A DNA stretch of 64,000 bases from an uncultured Aquimarina sp. (GTDB lineage: Bacteria; Bacteroidota; Bacteroidia; Flavobacteriales; Flavobacteriaceae), in contig CANMLL010000013.1 in the NCBI GenBank assembly GCA_947498775.1, positions 1 to 64,000 of the forward strand, in the 5' to 3' direction. Every line of letters starts with the position of its first letter. The stretch's first letter is position 1. The notes below the pieces were generated by a model. It saw only the letters and a list, made by a program, of their open reading frames with translations, did not search any database and had not been told where the DNA came from. The position numbers were made by a program, and so were the translations under genes. Positions 44,585 to 53,963 of this stretch are shown piece by piece.

Positions 44585-44587
44585 TTT

Positions 44588-45934
44588 ATGGAATACTTGG
44601 CAATAGTATTATTCGTAGTCATATTCATTCTTATTCTCAGAGGATATCCTGTAGCTTTTACCTTGGGTGGAATTTCTGTTGCGTTTGCCTATGGAGTCTC
44701 TATTTTTGCTCCCGAGATCTTTCAGATGTCTACATTTTATCTACTTCCTTCTAGGATTATGGGAGTAGTAAACAATTATGTTCTAATGGCAGTTCCTTTA
44801 TTTATATTTATGGGAATTATGCTCGAAAAGTCAGGATTAGCACAAAGTCTATTAGAAACTATGGCAATGATGTTTGGTAGGGTACGAGGTGGTTTGGCTA
44901 TTTCGGTTGTGATTGTTGGGGCTTTACTTGCTGCGTCTACGGGGATTGTAGGAGCAACGGTAGTAACCATGGGATTAATTAGTTTACCTACAATGCTTAA
45001 ACGTGGATACAAAACCGAATTGGCCACGGGAGTAATAGCTTCTTCAGGTACTTTGGGGCAGATTATTCCTCCGTCAATCGTATTGGTATTGTTGGCAGAT
45101 ACGATCAACAGTTCATCCAGAGGAGCAGCATCGGTAGATGTAGGGGCCTTATTTTCAGCCGCGTTATTTCCGGGAATAATTTTAGTGGTCTTGTATATTG
45201 TCTATATCTTAATCAAATCCTTTATTCATAAGGAAGATGCTCCTAGTATTCCGGCTGAAGAAATTAAACAGTTTAGAGGAGATAATTTTATGTCAAAGAT
45301 CCTCAAGGTACTGTTTTTGCCCATATTATTAATTGTATTGGTTTTAGGATCTATTTTTACCGGAGTAGCTTCACCTACAGAAGCTTCGGCGATTGGAGCG
45401 ATTGGAGCGACCATATTAACGATTATTCAGAAGAAGTTTACGTTTAAAATCCTTAAAGACGTTGCTCATGAAACCACAAAGCTAACCTCGATGGTTTTTT
45501 TCATTCTCCTGGGAGCAACAACATTTACTTTGGTATTTAGAACGCTAGGAGGAGATTCTTATCTTCAGGAGCTCATTATGTCGTCAAATTTAACACCATT
45601 GCTGTTTTTGTTATTGGTAATGGTCGTGATTTTTATTGCTGGATTTTTTATTGATTTTATAGAAATTATATTTATAATAGTTCCCGTGGTAACCCCAATA
45701 TTTAATGCTTTTGGTATGGATATGCTTTGGGTGGGGATTTTAATTGCTCTAAACTTACAAACATCATTTTTGACTCCTCCTTTTGGGTTTGCTCTATTTT
45801 ATCTGAAAGGGGTAGCCCCAAAAAGTGTAAAAACTAGTCAGATTTATAAAGGAATTATTCCTTTTATCATCATTCAATTAGTCATTGTAGGGATTGTTGT
45901 GTTTTTTCCAGAAATTATTTTTGTATCGAAATAA
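44588..45934 (+). CDS. TRAP transporter large permease (DctM)
   Basis: The 448-residue DctM subunit has 12 or so membrane spans, with VPLFIFMGIMLEKSGLAQSL, GATVVTMGLISLPTMLKRGY, ASSGTLGQIIPPSIVLVLLA and AGFFIDFIEIIFIIVPVVTP. It moves the substrate with a sodium gradient. Between the small permease and the binding protein. Confidence 0.95.
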   Translation: MEYLAIVLFVVIFILILRGYPVAFTLGGISVAFAYGVSIFAPEIFQMSTFYLLPSRIMGVVNNYVLMAVPLFIFMGIMLEKSGLAQSLLETMAMMFGRVRGGLAISVVIVGALLAASTGIVGATVVTMGLISLPTMLKRGYKTELATGVIASSGTLGQIIPPSIVLVLLADTINSSSRGAASVDVGALFSAALFPGIILVVLYIVYILIKSFIHKEDAPSIPAEEIKQFRGDNFMSKILKVLFLPILLIVLVLGSIFTGVASPTEASAIGAIGATILTIIQKKFTFKILKDVAHETTKLTSMVFFILLGATTFTLVFRTLGGDSYLQELIMSSNLTPLLFLLLVMVVIFIAGFFIDFIEIIFIIVPVVTPIFNAFGMDMLWVGILIALNLQTSFLTPPFGFALFYLKGVAPKSVKTSQIYKGIIPFIIIQLVIVGIVVFFPEIIFVSK

Positions 45935-45943
45935 AATGTAGTT

Positions 45944-47077
45944 ATGAAGCTGTTCAGAATCAAAAAATATAGTATAGTTAAGACTTTTATGCTAATTCTG
46001 GTTTCACAATCGGTTGTTTCCTGTTTAGGGGATCCCCCGGCGAGTATGACGAATAAATCTTCGTATGACGTAAGTAAACCAGATAAAGTGTTTTACTGGA
46101 AAATGACTACTACCTGGCCACCTAATTTCCCAGTGGTTGGTGAAGTGGCAGAGAAGTATTCCCAATGGGTGGATGAATTGTCAAATGGACAAATTAAAAT
46201 CAAAGTATATGGTGGAGGAGAACTTGTACCTCCCTTAGAAGCCTTTGATGCAGTATCCCAAGGTAGTATCGAAATGGGATGTGGAGCGGCGTATTATTGG
46301 GCGGGAAAAACACCTGCAGCACAATTTTTTGCAGCGGTACCTTTTGGAATGAATAGTCAGCAAATAACCTCTTGGTTAGAAGTTGGAGGAGGATATGAAC
46401 TATGGAAAAAAACATATGCCAAATTCAACCTAGTGCCTTTTATGGGTGGGAATACCGGAGTACAGATGGGGGGATGGTTTAATAGGGAGATCAATTCGAT
46501 TGAAGACTTTAAAGGATTAAAAATGCGATTACCAGGAATAGGAGGTAAGGTTCTTGAAAAAGCAGGCGGCGCAGCAGTTTTGGTTGCAGGCAGCGAGGTG
46601 TATACCAGCTTGGAACGTGGAGTTATTGACGCTACCGAGTGGATTGGCCCTTATCATGACTATAAGATGGGGTTCCATAAAATTGCAAAATATTATTATA
46701 CCCCAGGTTGGCATGAGACAGGCTCGCAATTAGAATTTTTTATCAATAAGAATTTATACGATGCATTACCCCCGAATTTGCAAGCAGTACTTCAGGCGGC
46801 TTCAAAACATGCACAAGTATGGGTGCTAGCTGAATTTGACAGACAAAATGGAATCTATCTGGATAAATTAGTAAATGAAGAAGGTGTGCAAGTTAAAGAG
46901 TTTTCCAAAGAAACACTCGATGTGTTAAGAACGTACACAGATGAAGCATTACAGGAAATGATAGGAGACGACCCTTTGTCTAAAGAGGTATATAAGAGCT
47001 ACTCTAATTACCAGAAAAGAATTTCTAAATGGTCCGAGGTAACTGAAAAGGCTTACTATAATAAAATTCAGAAATAG
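45944..47077 (+). CDS. TRAP transporter substrate-binding lipoprotein (TakP-like)
   Basis: The 377-residue DctP-type protein has a lipobox VVSC (Cys 27), so it is lipid-anchored rather than free. Conserved parts: WPPNFPVVGEVAEKY, GGGELVPPLEAFDAV, AYYWAGKTPAAQFFAAVPFG and ERGVIDATEWIGPY. The YYWAGK and ATEWIGPYHD segments resemble TakP, which binds 2-oxoacids such as pyruvate. The last codons lie in the arm of a long perfect inverted repeat. Confidence 0.9.
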   Translation: MKLFRIKKYSIVKTFMLILVSQSVVSCLGDPPASMTNKSSYDVSKPDKVFYWKMTTTWPPNFPVVGEVAEKYSQWVDELSNGQIKIKVYGGGELVPPLEAFDAVSQGSIEMGCGAAYYWAGKTPAAQFFAAVPFGMNSQQITSWLEVGGGYELWKKTYAKFNLVPFMGGNTGVQMGGWFNREINSIEDFKGLKMRLPGIGGKVLEKAGGAAVLVAGSEVYTSLERGVIDATEWIGPYHDYKMGFHKIAKYYYTPGWHETGSQLEFFINKNLYDALPPNLQAVLQAASKHAQVWVLAEFDRQNGIYLDKLVNEEGVQVKEFSKETLDVLRTYTDEALQEMIGDDPLSKEVYKSYSNYQKRISKWSEVTEKAYYNKIQK

Positions 47078-47137
47078 TGAATAAAAAAACCGTTTCAGAA
47101 TCCTGAAACGGTTTTTTTATTCACTATTTCTGAATTT
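47064..47137. terminator. Perfect 35-bp inverted repeat/bidirectional terminator
   Basis: Bases 47064-47098 are the exact reverse complement of 47103-47137, with a 4-nt loop (AATC). The inner part AAACCGTTTCAG/CTGAAACGGTTT with T run is an ordinary terminator, but the arms extend perfectly over the dctP stop codon (47075-47077) and its last four codons. The convergent lipoprotein gene ends at 47156. Confidence 0.9.
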
Positions 47138-47155
47138 GTTTATTTAATGTTGCAA

Positions 47156-48001
47156 TTATAGTTCAATATTCGTTTCATTGCCATCACTATCAGTCTGAGT
47201 GGCGATATTATCACATTCGCCATTACCAAAATCCAATGTTATTGTTTCACTATTCTCATTGGTAACGATGACTCCGCTTACAATATAAGCACATCCCCTT
47301 TCATTGCGAAGTGGAGTAGTGATTTCTACCGAATATATGTCGCCATTGCTAAATTCTGTATTGCTATTGCCAGAATTTAAAGAGTAATACTCGAATTCTC
47401 CTGGATTATCTTGATTACTTTCGAAAAAAGTTTCGTTTGTGAAATTTGTTGTACTGGTGGCTGTAAGTCCATCAGCCCACGTAAAAGAAAAGTCAGAAGT
47501 TGTTGCAAAATTAGAACTGTAGGAGCCATTTGCAAGATCATTGTTAAAAGTGAATGTGGTTGTGGCATTTCCGGTGATAGTAATATCTCCATAAACAAAA
47601 TTTTCGAGACTGTAGGTGATTTCCACTTTGTTTTCAGCGTCTAACTCAATTGCAAAACTCATACGAATGGTGCCAGAGATTGTTTTCCCATTTACTTCAC
47701 ATCCATCGCCAAAATCAATAACAATAGTATTTGTAGCTTCTGTTGATTCTGAAGTAATAGTAGCACAATCCGGCATTTTGTTAAAACTACGTGTTGCTGG
47801 TATAAAGCCAGATTCGGTTCCAAAAACGTTTTCAACCGTTCTATTGATTTCGGTATTTGCAGCTTCCACGTCTTTAAATTGTTTGGCTGTGGTTGCTTCA
47901 GTTGTTGGGATCTGTGGGTCGTTATCATCATCCTGGCAGCTTATCAAAAAGATGCTTGATACCATAAAAATGCTTAAAAAAGCGATAATTCTGTTTTTCA
48001 T
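47156..48001 (-). CDS. Lipoprotein with two DFGxGxC-type segments
   Basis: The 281-residue protein has a lipobox (IFLISC, Cys 22) followed by an acidic DDDND tail often seen in flavobacterial surface lipoproteins. Two alike segments, VIDFGDGCEVNGKTISGTI and TLDFGNGECDN, suggest an internal duplication of a beta-sandwich or beta-barrel unit. No family name recognised. Probably outer-membrane or surface exposed. Confidence 0.7.
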   Translation of the reverse strand: MKNRIIAFLSIFMVSSIFLISCQDDDNDPQIPTTEATTAKQFKDVEAANTEINRTVENVFGTESGFIPATRSFNKMPDCATITSESTEATNTIVIDFGDGCEVNGKTISGTIRMSFAIELDAENKVEITYSLENFVYGDITITGNATTTFTFNNDLANGSYSSNFATTSDFSFTWADGLTATSTTNFTNETFFESNQDNPGEFEYYSLNSGNSNTEFSNGDIYSVEITTPLRNERGCAYIVSGVIVTNENSETITLDFGNGECDNIATQTDSDGNETNIEL

Positions 48002-48186
48002 GTGTACTAATTTAATGGTGAATAAATAGTGTTTGGATTGCTATTTCTAAATATAACAACGGTTTTGATAGACAGAATCTTATGAATGATTACGTTAATT
48101 TATGTTAAGGATATGTTATAGCTAACTTGTTTAAAAAAATAATTCACATTATAGACTGCTCATGCTTATATCTTTTGAAGATTCTA

Positions 48187-48232
48187 TTGCAAAGAATATT
48201 TCTTATCAATATCTTCGCAGCGAATGTTCGCT
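48187..48232 (+). promoter_or_regulatory. Promoter and leader hairpin of pyruvate carboxylase
   Basis: TTG (48187-48189) and TATCTTCG (48210-48217, one base off TAnnTTTG) are 20 nt apart. Directly after lies the perfect hairpin AGCGAA-TG-TTCGCT (48219-48232) at or near the 5' end of the transcript, about 30 nt before ATG 48262. A 5' stabilising or regulatory role is possible. Confidence 0.45.
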
Positions 48233-48261
48233 AATAGTGTTATAAACTCAAAATTTTAAAT

Positions 48262-51200
48262 ATGCAAATTAAAAAGGTTTTAGTCGCCAATAGAGGTGAA
48301 ATCGCAATCAGGATTTTTAGAGCTTGTACAGAGATCGGATTGCAAACAGTTGGGGTTTATACCTATGAAGATCGCTATTCTTTACATAGATATAAAGCAG
48401 ATGAAGCCTATCAGATTGGTGAAAATAATGAACCTTTGAAACCATACTTGAATATTGATGCGATCATAAAAGTTGCCAAAAAGAATAACGTAGATGCCAT
48501 TCATCCTGGATATGGATTCCTTTCAGAAAATGCAGAGTTTGCGCAAAAATGTAAAGAAAATGATATTATTTTCATTGGGCCAAAAGTATCTGTACTTCGT
48601 TCTTTAGGAGATAAGATTACAGCCAAGAAAGTAGCGACAGAGAATAATATTCCGATAATCGAGAGCAATAAAGAAGAACTACACGATGTCAAAATAGCAC
48701 TTAAAGAAGCCAAACGTATTGGTTTTCCTGTGATGTTGAAAGCTGCTTCAGGAGGTGGAGGCCGTGGAATGCGAGTAATTAGAAATTCCGAAGAGTTGGA
48801 AAAAGCGTTTCCCGAATCTCGTAGAGAAGCACTCAATGCTTTTGGGGATGATACCGTGTTTTTAGAGAAATTTGTAGAAAATCCAAAGCATATCGAGATC
48901 CAGATTGTAGCCGATCATCATGGCAATATGGTGCATCTTTTTGAACGTGATTGTTCGGTGCAGCGACGTTATCAAAAGGTGATAGAATATGCACCTTCAT
49001 TTGGAGTTTCAGACCAAATAAAACAGGATTTGTATAAGTATGCTCTTGCTATTTGTAAAGCTGTAGATTATAATAATATCGGGACGGTAGAATTTTTGGT
49101 AGATGATGATGAAAGTATTTATTTTATTGAAGTAAATCCTCGTGTTCAGGTAGAGCATACGGTAACCGAAATTGTAACGGGTATTGACCTAATCAAAGCA
49201 CAGATATTTATTGCAGGAGGGTATAAATTATCAGATAAACAGATTAAAATTGAAAGTCAGGAGAGTCTAAGAACTAATGGATATGCATTGCAATGTAGAA
49301 TTACTACCGAAGATCCTGAGAATGAATTTAAACCTGATTATGGTACCATAACAACGTATCGAAGCGCTTCTGGGTTTGGAATACGATTGGATGCTGGGAG
49401 TGTATATCAGGGAGTAACAATTTCGCCATTTTTTGATTCGATGCTGGTAAAAGTTTCGGCCAATAGTAGGACACTAGATGGCGCGTGTAGAAAGATGCGC
49501 AGAGCTATATCCGAATTTAGAATACGTGGGGTAAAAACCAACATGCCATTTTTGGATAATATTCTTAAACATGAAACTTTTAGGAAAGGAGAGGTAACAG
49601 TAAACTTTATTAGAGATACTAAAGAACTTTTCAAAATAAGAGAATCCCGAAATAGAGCTACAAAATTGGTTAACTTTTTAGGTGATATTATTGTAAATGG
49701 TAATCCTGATGTTAAGAAAATAGACCCTACAAAGACTTTTGTAGTGCCTGCTATACCAAAATTTGAAGAAAATGGAGCGTTCCCGAAAGGAACAAAAAAT
49801 CTGTTGACCGAGTTGGGGCCTGAAAAGTTTGCACAATGGTTAAAAAATGAGAAAAAAGTGCATTTTACAGATACCACAATGCGAGATGCACATCAAAGTC
49901 TGCTGGCAACAAGAATGCGTACTTATGATATGCTTAAAGTGGCCGAAGGATTTGCAAAGAATCATCCCGAAGTATTTAGTATGGAAGTTTGGGGAGGAGC
50001 CACGTTTGATGTTTGTTTACGGTTTCTAAGAGAAAATCCATGGGAACGGCTTAGAGAATTAAGAAAAGCAATGCCTAATCTTTTATTGCAAATGCTAATT
50101 CGAGGATCAAACGGTGTGGGGTATACTGCTTACCCTGATAACCTGATAGGAAAGTTTGTAGAACAATCGTGGGAGAATGGGGTAGATGTATTCAGGATTT
50201 TTGACTCTCTTAATTGGATGGAGTCTATAGCTCCATGTATTGAACATGTAAGAACAAGGACACAAGGTCTTGCAGAAGGCTCTTTATGTTATACTGGAGA
50301 TATTTTAGATCCAAAAAGAACAAAATACACCTTAGACTATTATTTACAATTAGCAAAAGATATTGAAAATGCTGGAGCGCATATCCTTGGGATTAAGGAT
50401 ATGGCGGGTTTGTTAAAACCATATGCGGCTTACGAGCTAGTTTCGGCATTAAAATCTGAAATCAATATCCCAATTCATTTACATACACATGATACATCAT
50501 CGGTGCAATCGGCCACATATCTTAAAGCCATCGAGGCTGGAGTAGATGTCGTTGATGTGGCATTAGGAGGGCTTTCTGGATTGACAGCGCAACCTAATTT
50601 TAATGCAATTGTAGAAATGTTGAAGTTTCATGAGCGCGAAAATGCAGTCAATATTCCTAGACTTAATGAATATTCAAATTACTGGGAGGCAGTGCGTGAA
50701 TATTATTATGTTTTTGAATCAGGTCTAAAAGCGGGTACAGGAGAAGTGTATCAACATGAGATTCCAGGAGGACAATATTCTAATTTAAAACCCCAGGCTC
50801 AAGGATTGGGATTGGCAGATCGTTTTCATGAGATTACCAGAATGTACGGTGAAGTAAATGAATTATTTGGTGATATCGTAAAGGTAACACCTAGTTCTAA
50901 GGTAGTTGGTGATATGGCTCAATACCTGGTAAGTAATAACCTAACGATCGAAGATGTAAAAGAGCGAGGAGAAACTATTTCCTTTCCGCAATCGGTGGTA
51001 AGTTTGTTTAAAGGAGAATTAGGACAAGCCGTCGGTGGTTTTCCGAAAGCGTTGCAAAAATCTGTGCTAAAAGATCAAAAACCCTTTACAAATAGACCTA
51101 ATGCACATCTCGAGCCCGTAGATTTTGAAACCGAATTTGCAGAGTTTGTCAACGTATTTAAAAAGGGAATGGGTCGAGAATTAGATATTACCGATTTCTT

Positions 51201-51714
51201 ATCATATAAACTATATCCAAAAGTATTTACGGGAGCATACAATCATCACCTTAAATATGGTAATGTAATGAATGTTCCTACCAAAAATTTCTTTTACGGA
51301 ATGGATCCCGAAGAGGAAATAATCGTACAGCTTGATCAAGGAAAAACACTATTAGTACAGTTAATTTCTATAGGAGATCCTAATGATGATGGAAAAGTTA
51401 CCGTATTCTTTAAAATAAATGGACAAACCCGTAATGTCGAGGTTCAGGATAGTTCTATTAAAGTTGATAAAATAGTGCATGCCAAGGTTGATAAAGCTGA
51501 TGCAAAGCAAATTGGAGCGCCATTACAAGGTTCATTGTCCTCTGTTTTGGTAAAAACAGGACAAGAAGTCAAAAAGAATGAACCGTTATTTATTATTGAA
51601 GCCATGAAAATGGAAACAACAATAACCGCTAATGAAGATGCAATAATTAAAAAGATAGTATTGAAGTCGGGGACTATGGTTGAAGCTGATGATTTGGTGG
51701 TTACATTGAAATAA
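48262..51714 (+). CDS. pyc: Pyruvate carboxylase
   Basis: The 1150-residue single-chain enzyme makes oxaloacetate from pyruvate and bicarbonate. Order: biotin carboxylase domain (about 1-455; KAASGGGGRGMRV, FIEVNPRVQVEHTVTE), carboxyltransferase (about 540-800; FTDTTMRDAHQSLLATRMRT, in part; LHTHDTSSVQSATY), allosteric region, and a C-terminal biotin carrier with the biotin lysine Lys 1116 in EAMKMETT. BirA at 22.6 kb is the likely modifying ligase. Monocistronic. Confidence 0.97.
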   Translation: MQIKKVLVANRGEIAIRIFRACTEIGLQTVGVYTYEDRYSLHRYKADEAYQIGENNEPLKPYLNIDAIIKVAKKNNVDAIHPGYGFLSENAEFAQKCKENDIIFIGPKVSVLRSLGDKITAKKVATENNIPIIESNKEELHDVKIALKEAKRIGFPVMLKAASGGGGRGMRVIRNSEELEKAFPESRREALNAFGDDTVFLEKFVENPKHIEIQIVADHHGNMVHLFERDCSVQRRYQKVIEYAPSFGVSDQIKQDLYKYALAICKAVDYNNIGTVEFLVDDDESIYFIEVNPRVQVEHTVTEIVTGIDLIKAQIFIAGGYKLSDKQIKIESQESLRTNGYALQCRITTEDPENEFKPDYGTITTYRSASGFGIRLDAGSVYQGVTISPFFDSMLVKVSANSRTLDGACRKMRRAISEFRIRGVKTNMPFLDNILKHETFRKGEVTVNFIRDTKELFKIRESRNRATKLVNFLGDIIVNGNPDVKKIDPTKTFVVPAIPKFEENGAFPKGTKNLLTELGPEKFAQWLKNEKKVHFTDTTMRDAHQSLLATRMRTYDMLKVAEGFAKNHPEVFSMEVWGGATFDVCLRFLRENPWERLRELRKAMPNLLLQMLIRGSNGVGYTAYPDNLIGKFVEQSWENGVDVFRIFDSLNWMESIAPCIEHVRTRTQGLAEGSLCYTGDILDPKRTKYTLDYYLQLAKDIENAGAHILGIKDMAGLLKPYAAYELVSALKSEINIPIHLHTHDTSSVQSATYLKAIEAGVDVVDVALGGLSGLTAQPNFNAIVEMLKFHERENAVNIPRLNEYSNYWEAVREYYYVFESGLKAGTGEVYQHEIPGGQYSNLKPQAQGLGLADRFHEITRMYGEVNELFGDIVKVTPSSKVVGDMAQYLVSNNLTIEDVKERGETISFPQSVVSLFKGELGQAVGGFPKALQKSVLKDQKPFTNRPNAHLEPVDFETEFAEFVNVFKKGMGRELDITDFLSYKLYPKVFTGAYNHHLKYGNVMNVPTKNFFYGMDPEEEIIVQLDQGKTLLVQLISIGDPNDDGKVTVFFKINGQTRNVEVQDSSIKVDKIVHAKVDKADAKQIGAPLQGSLSSVLVKTGQEVKKNEPLFIIEAMKMETTITANEDAIIKKIVLKSGTMVEADDLVVTLK

Positions 51715-51845
51715 TAAAAATAACCAAGGGGCTTTCAAACCACTCGATTATTTTTAACCAGTCGTCAACATATTAGAAAATTGCGTCCTTAACGAATAGG
51801 ATTGTGATGACTTGTAATATTTACAATTTATTAAGCGGGATAACA

Positions 51846-52016
51846 CTAACAAATTGGATTATGAATTGGGTGAATAGGAACGGTTGGATTATTAGGAACT
51901 TTGCAGGTCTCATATAGAGTTTCATTGTGATCACCTCCCCGAATGTTTTCTTTCTGTAAATCGGAAATTACATTTTTCTTTAATATCAGCTTTTTTACGA
52001 TTTTCTTTTTTTTCAT
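51846..52016 (-). CDS. Putative RiPP precursor 1 (GG leader, class I lanthipeptide-like)
   Basis: The 56-residue peptide from ATG 52016 begins MKKKKIVKKLILKKNVISDL, then QKENIRGG, the Bacteroidota class I lanthipeptide leader pattern (L-x-L-x-K-K-x-x-I-S-x-L ... GG). The candidate core after GG has 28 residues: four Thr and Ser-free, two Cys (TLYETC and a terminal Cys), and a Pro-rich stretch VPNNPTVPIHPIHNPIC. It is the second of two tandem genes 79 nt apart. No LanB, LanC, YcaO or radical SAM peptide-modifying gene is near. Confidence 0.6.
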   Translation of the reverse strand: MKKKKIVKKLILKKNVISDLQKENIRGGDHNETLYETCKVPNNPTVPIHPIHNPIC

Positions 52017-52095
52017 GATAATAATATTTATTTAGTTAATAAATTCACGCGTTAGGAAAACCGGAACCTATAAGTTTTTTGGTTTTCAATAAAGA

Positions 52096-52260
52096 TTAGT
52101 TATGACAAGCAAAATTGCATTCATGATTAAGGCTTGATTCACATTCTATAGGAGAACCTTTTACGCTGGGCAGATTACCTCCTCCCATAACTTTTTGTAA
52201 GTTCAAATTGGAAATCACCTTTTTGTCAAACAATAACTTGTTTAAATTTTTATTTTTCAT
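52096..52260 (-). CDS. Putative RiPP precursor 2 (GG leader, class I lanthipeptide-like)
   Basis: The 54-residue peptide from ATG 52260 begins MKNKNLNKLLFDKKVISNLN, then LQKVMGGG; the leader shares KK-VIS-L-LQK..GG with its neighbour. The core (about 26 residues from Asn 29) has Ser and three Cys: LPSVKGSPIEC, ESSLNHEC and NFACHN. Ser/Cys content suits lanthionine rings, but the core differs from that of the neighbour. A weak promoter TATCTTTA lies about 40 nt upstream. Confidence 0.65.
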   Translation of the reverse strand: MKNKNLNKLLFDKKVISNLNLQKVMGGGNLPSVKGSPIECESSLNHECNFACHN

Positions 52261-52448
52261 GAGAATACATTTTTTAGGTTAATAATATTATAATAAAGAT
52301 AGATTTTAGAAATGTTAGTTTTTCTTAGGTATTCGTTAAACTTCACCCAAAAATTACATCCTAATCATTGACAACTAAGGACTAAACCGCTTTGTAGTTT
52401 GCAAAATCTTTCTATTTTTACTAAAAAGTAGAAATATCCCCGGGAGCG

Positions 52449-53963
52449 TTGCGAATTAGACCTATCGAAATAGCATTATTTATCCTTTTGGTACTAGGAG
52501 GATTATTCGGACTCATGTTTTTGAGTCAGAAAGGAGGGGTGCAAAAAGCCCAAGTGCAGGATGATGGTTTTTCATATCAGGGGGTTTCGGTAAAATACCC
52601 CACATACCTCACTTTTTTAGGGTTAGAGAAAGAAAAAGATTCATCACTTACCAGACAGGATATTATTGAAGTTACCGAAATTGTTACTCCATTAGAGATT
52701 GAAACTACAGAGAGCAATACTACAATCGCCGAAGCACAGCCCATTAAACAATTGCCAGATTTTTCAAAAATAGATACGACGCGTTTGGTTAGAATCAAAT
52801 ATCCTCAAGGTAATCCCGATTTTGAAAAAGAGTTAAGAGAAAAATTATCATCTCGATCATGCAGAATTGTACATTACGGAGATTCACAAATTGAAGGAGA
52901 TAGAATCACAGGGTATCTTCGCAACAGACTTCAACATATGTATGGAGGTAGTGGCCCGGGTTTTATTCCAGTACTACCCGTTTATAGGCAAATAAGTGCT
53001 ATTGTTGAACCAAGTGAACATTGGGGGCGCTATGCGTTTTTTGATCCAACAAAAAGGAAATTTTCTCATAAAAAATACGGGGCCTATTTATCAATTTCAC
53101 GTTTTACCGAGCATCAGGCTATAGCTCTTGATAGTGCTGCTTATGATTCGTTACCGATAGTAAAAGCATCAGTAAAAATTGGAAAATCTTCGAAAACATA
53201 TGCAAAATTCAGAAGATTTACCAATATCGGTTTACACTATGGTAATTGTAAGTATCCGCTAAAGATATCTGTGTATAATGATAACAAATTAGTACAACAG
53301 GATAGTTTAGTAACCGATGGAAGGTATCATCAATACAAAATAAGAACTCCCAGAACCCCAACCGACCTAAGAATAGAGTTCGAAGGTAAAGTAAGTGCCG
53401 ATTTTTATGGGTTAACACTAGATGGAGGCACAAGGGTACAAATCGATAATGTGGCTATGCGAGGAGCATCAGGAACTATTTTTACGAGTACTAATGCCGC
53501 AACATATAGCAGGATGATGAGACAACTAAAACCAAAAGTTGTCATAATGCAATACGGCGGAAATACGATGCCCTATCTTAAAGACTCTACAGATGTTGAA
53601 AAATATACCAAGCGTATCGCAAGTCAGGTAAACTGGATAAGACGACGAGCAAAGAATGCGAGCTTCATTTTTATTGGTCCTACAGATATGTGCCTTCCTG
53701 TGAACGGTAAAATGGAAACCTACCCAATGTTACCATATCTCAATACAAGACTTATGGAAACCTGTCTTGAAAACAATGTTGCTTACTGGAGTATGTATGA
53801 TGCCATGGGCGGAAAAGGGTCAATGACACTATGGGTAGACGAAAAACTAACCGCCAAAGATTATATGCATTTTACATGGAAAGGAACCAAAATAATTTCT
53901 GAACTATTTTTTACAGCCCTATACCTTGACCTTAAAGAACCTATTAATAATGATGAAACATAA
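52449..53963 (+). CDS. SGNH-hydrolase-like exported protein 1
   Basis: The 504-residue protein starts at TTG 52449 (MRIRPIEIALFILLVLGGLF, a membrane anchor); no ATG lies in frame before residue 24. The SGNH domain begins about 145: block I VHYGDSQIEGDRITGYLRNR, block III QYGGNTMPYL, and the final DYMHFTWKG with Asp/His. It is the first gene of an acetylation-type locus with a second SGNH protein and an MBOAT acyltransferase. Confidence 0.8.
   Translation: MRIRPIEIALFILLVLGGLFGLMFLSQKGGVQKAQVQDDGFSYQGVSVKYPTYLTFLGLEKEKDSSLTRQDIIEVTEIVTPLEIETTESNTTIAEAQPIKQLPDFSKIDTTRLVRIKYPQGNPDFEKELREKLSSRSCRIVHYGDSQIEGDRITGYLRNRLQHMYGGSGPGFIPVLPVYRQISAIVEPSEHWGRYAFFDPTKRKFSHKKYGAYLSISRFTEHQAIALDSAAYDSLPIVKASVKIGKSSKTYAKFRRFTNIGLHYGNCKYPLKISVYNDNKLVQQDSLVTDGRYHQYKIRTPRTPTDLRIEFEGKVSADFYGLTLDGGTRVQIDNVAMRGASGTIFTSTNAATYSRMMRQLKPKVVIMQYGGNTMPYLKDSTDVEKYTKRIASQVNWIRRRAKNASFIFIGPTDMCLPVNGKMETYPMLPYLNTRLMETCLENNVAYWSMYDAMGGKGSMTLWVDEKLTAKDYMHFTWKGTKIISELFFTALYLDLKEPINNDET

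Larger units (their letters stand above)
51715..52448. other. 734-bp spacer with two small precursor genes
   Basis: No gene of normal size lies here. The minus strand carries two small genes (52096-52260, then 51846-52016). The first 130 bp after pyc hold no clear terminator, only an imperfect inverted repeat AGTCGTCA/TGATGACT. The right end (52409-52434) has an imperfect hairpin TTTCTATTTTTA/TAAAAAGTAGAAA in the leader of the SGNH gene. Confidence 0.6.
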
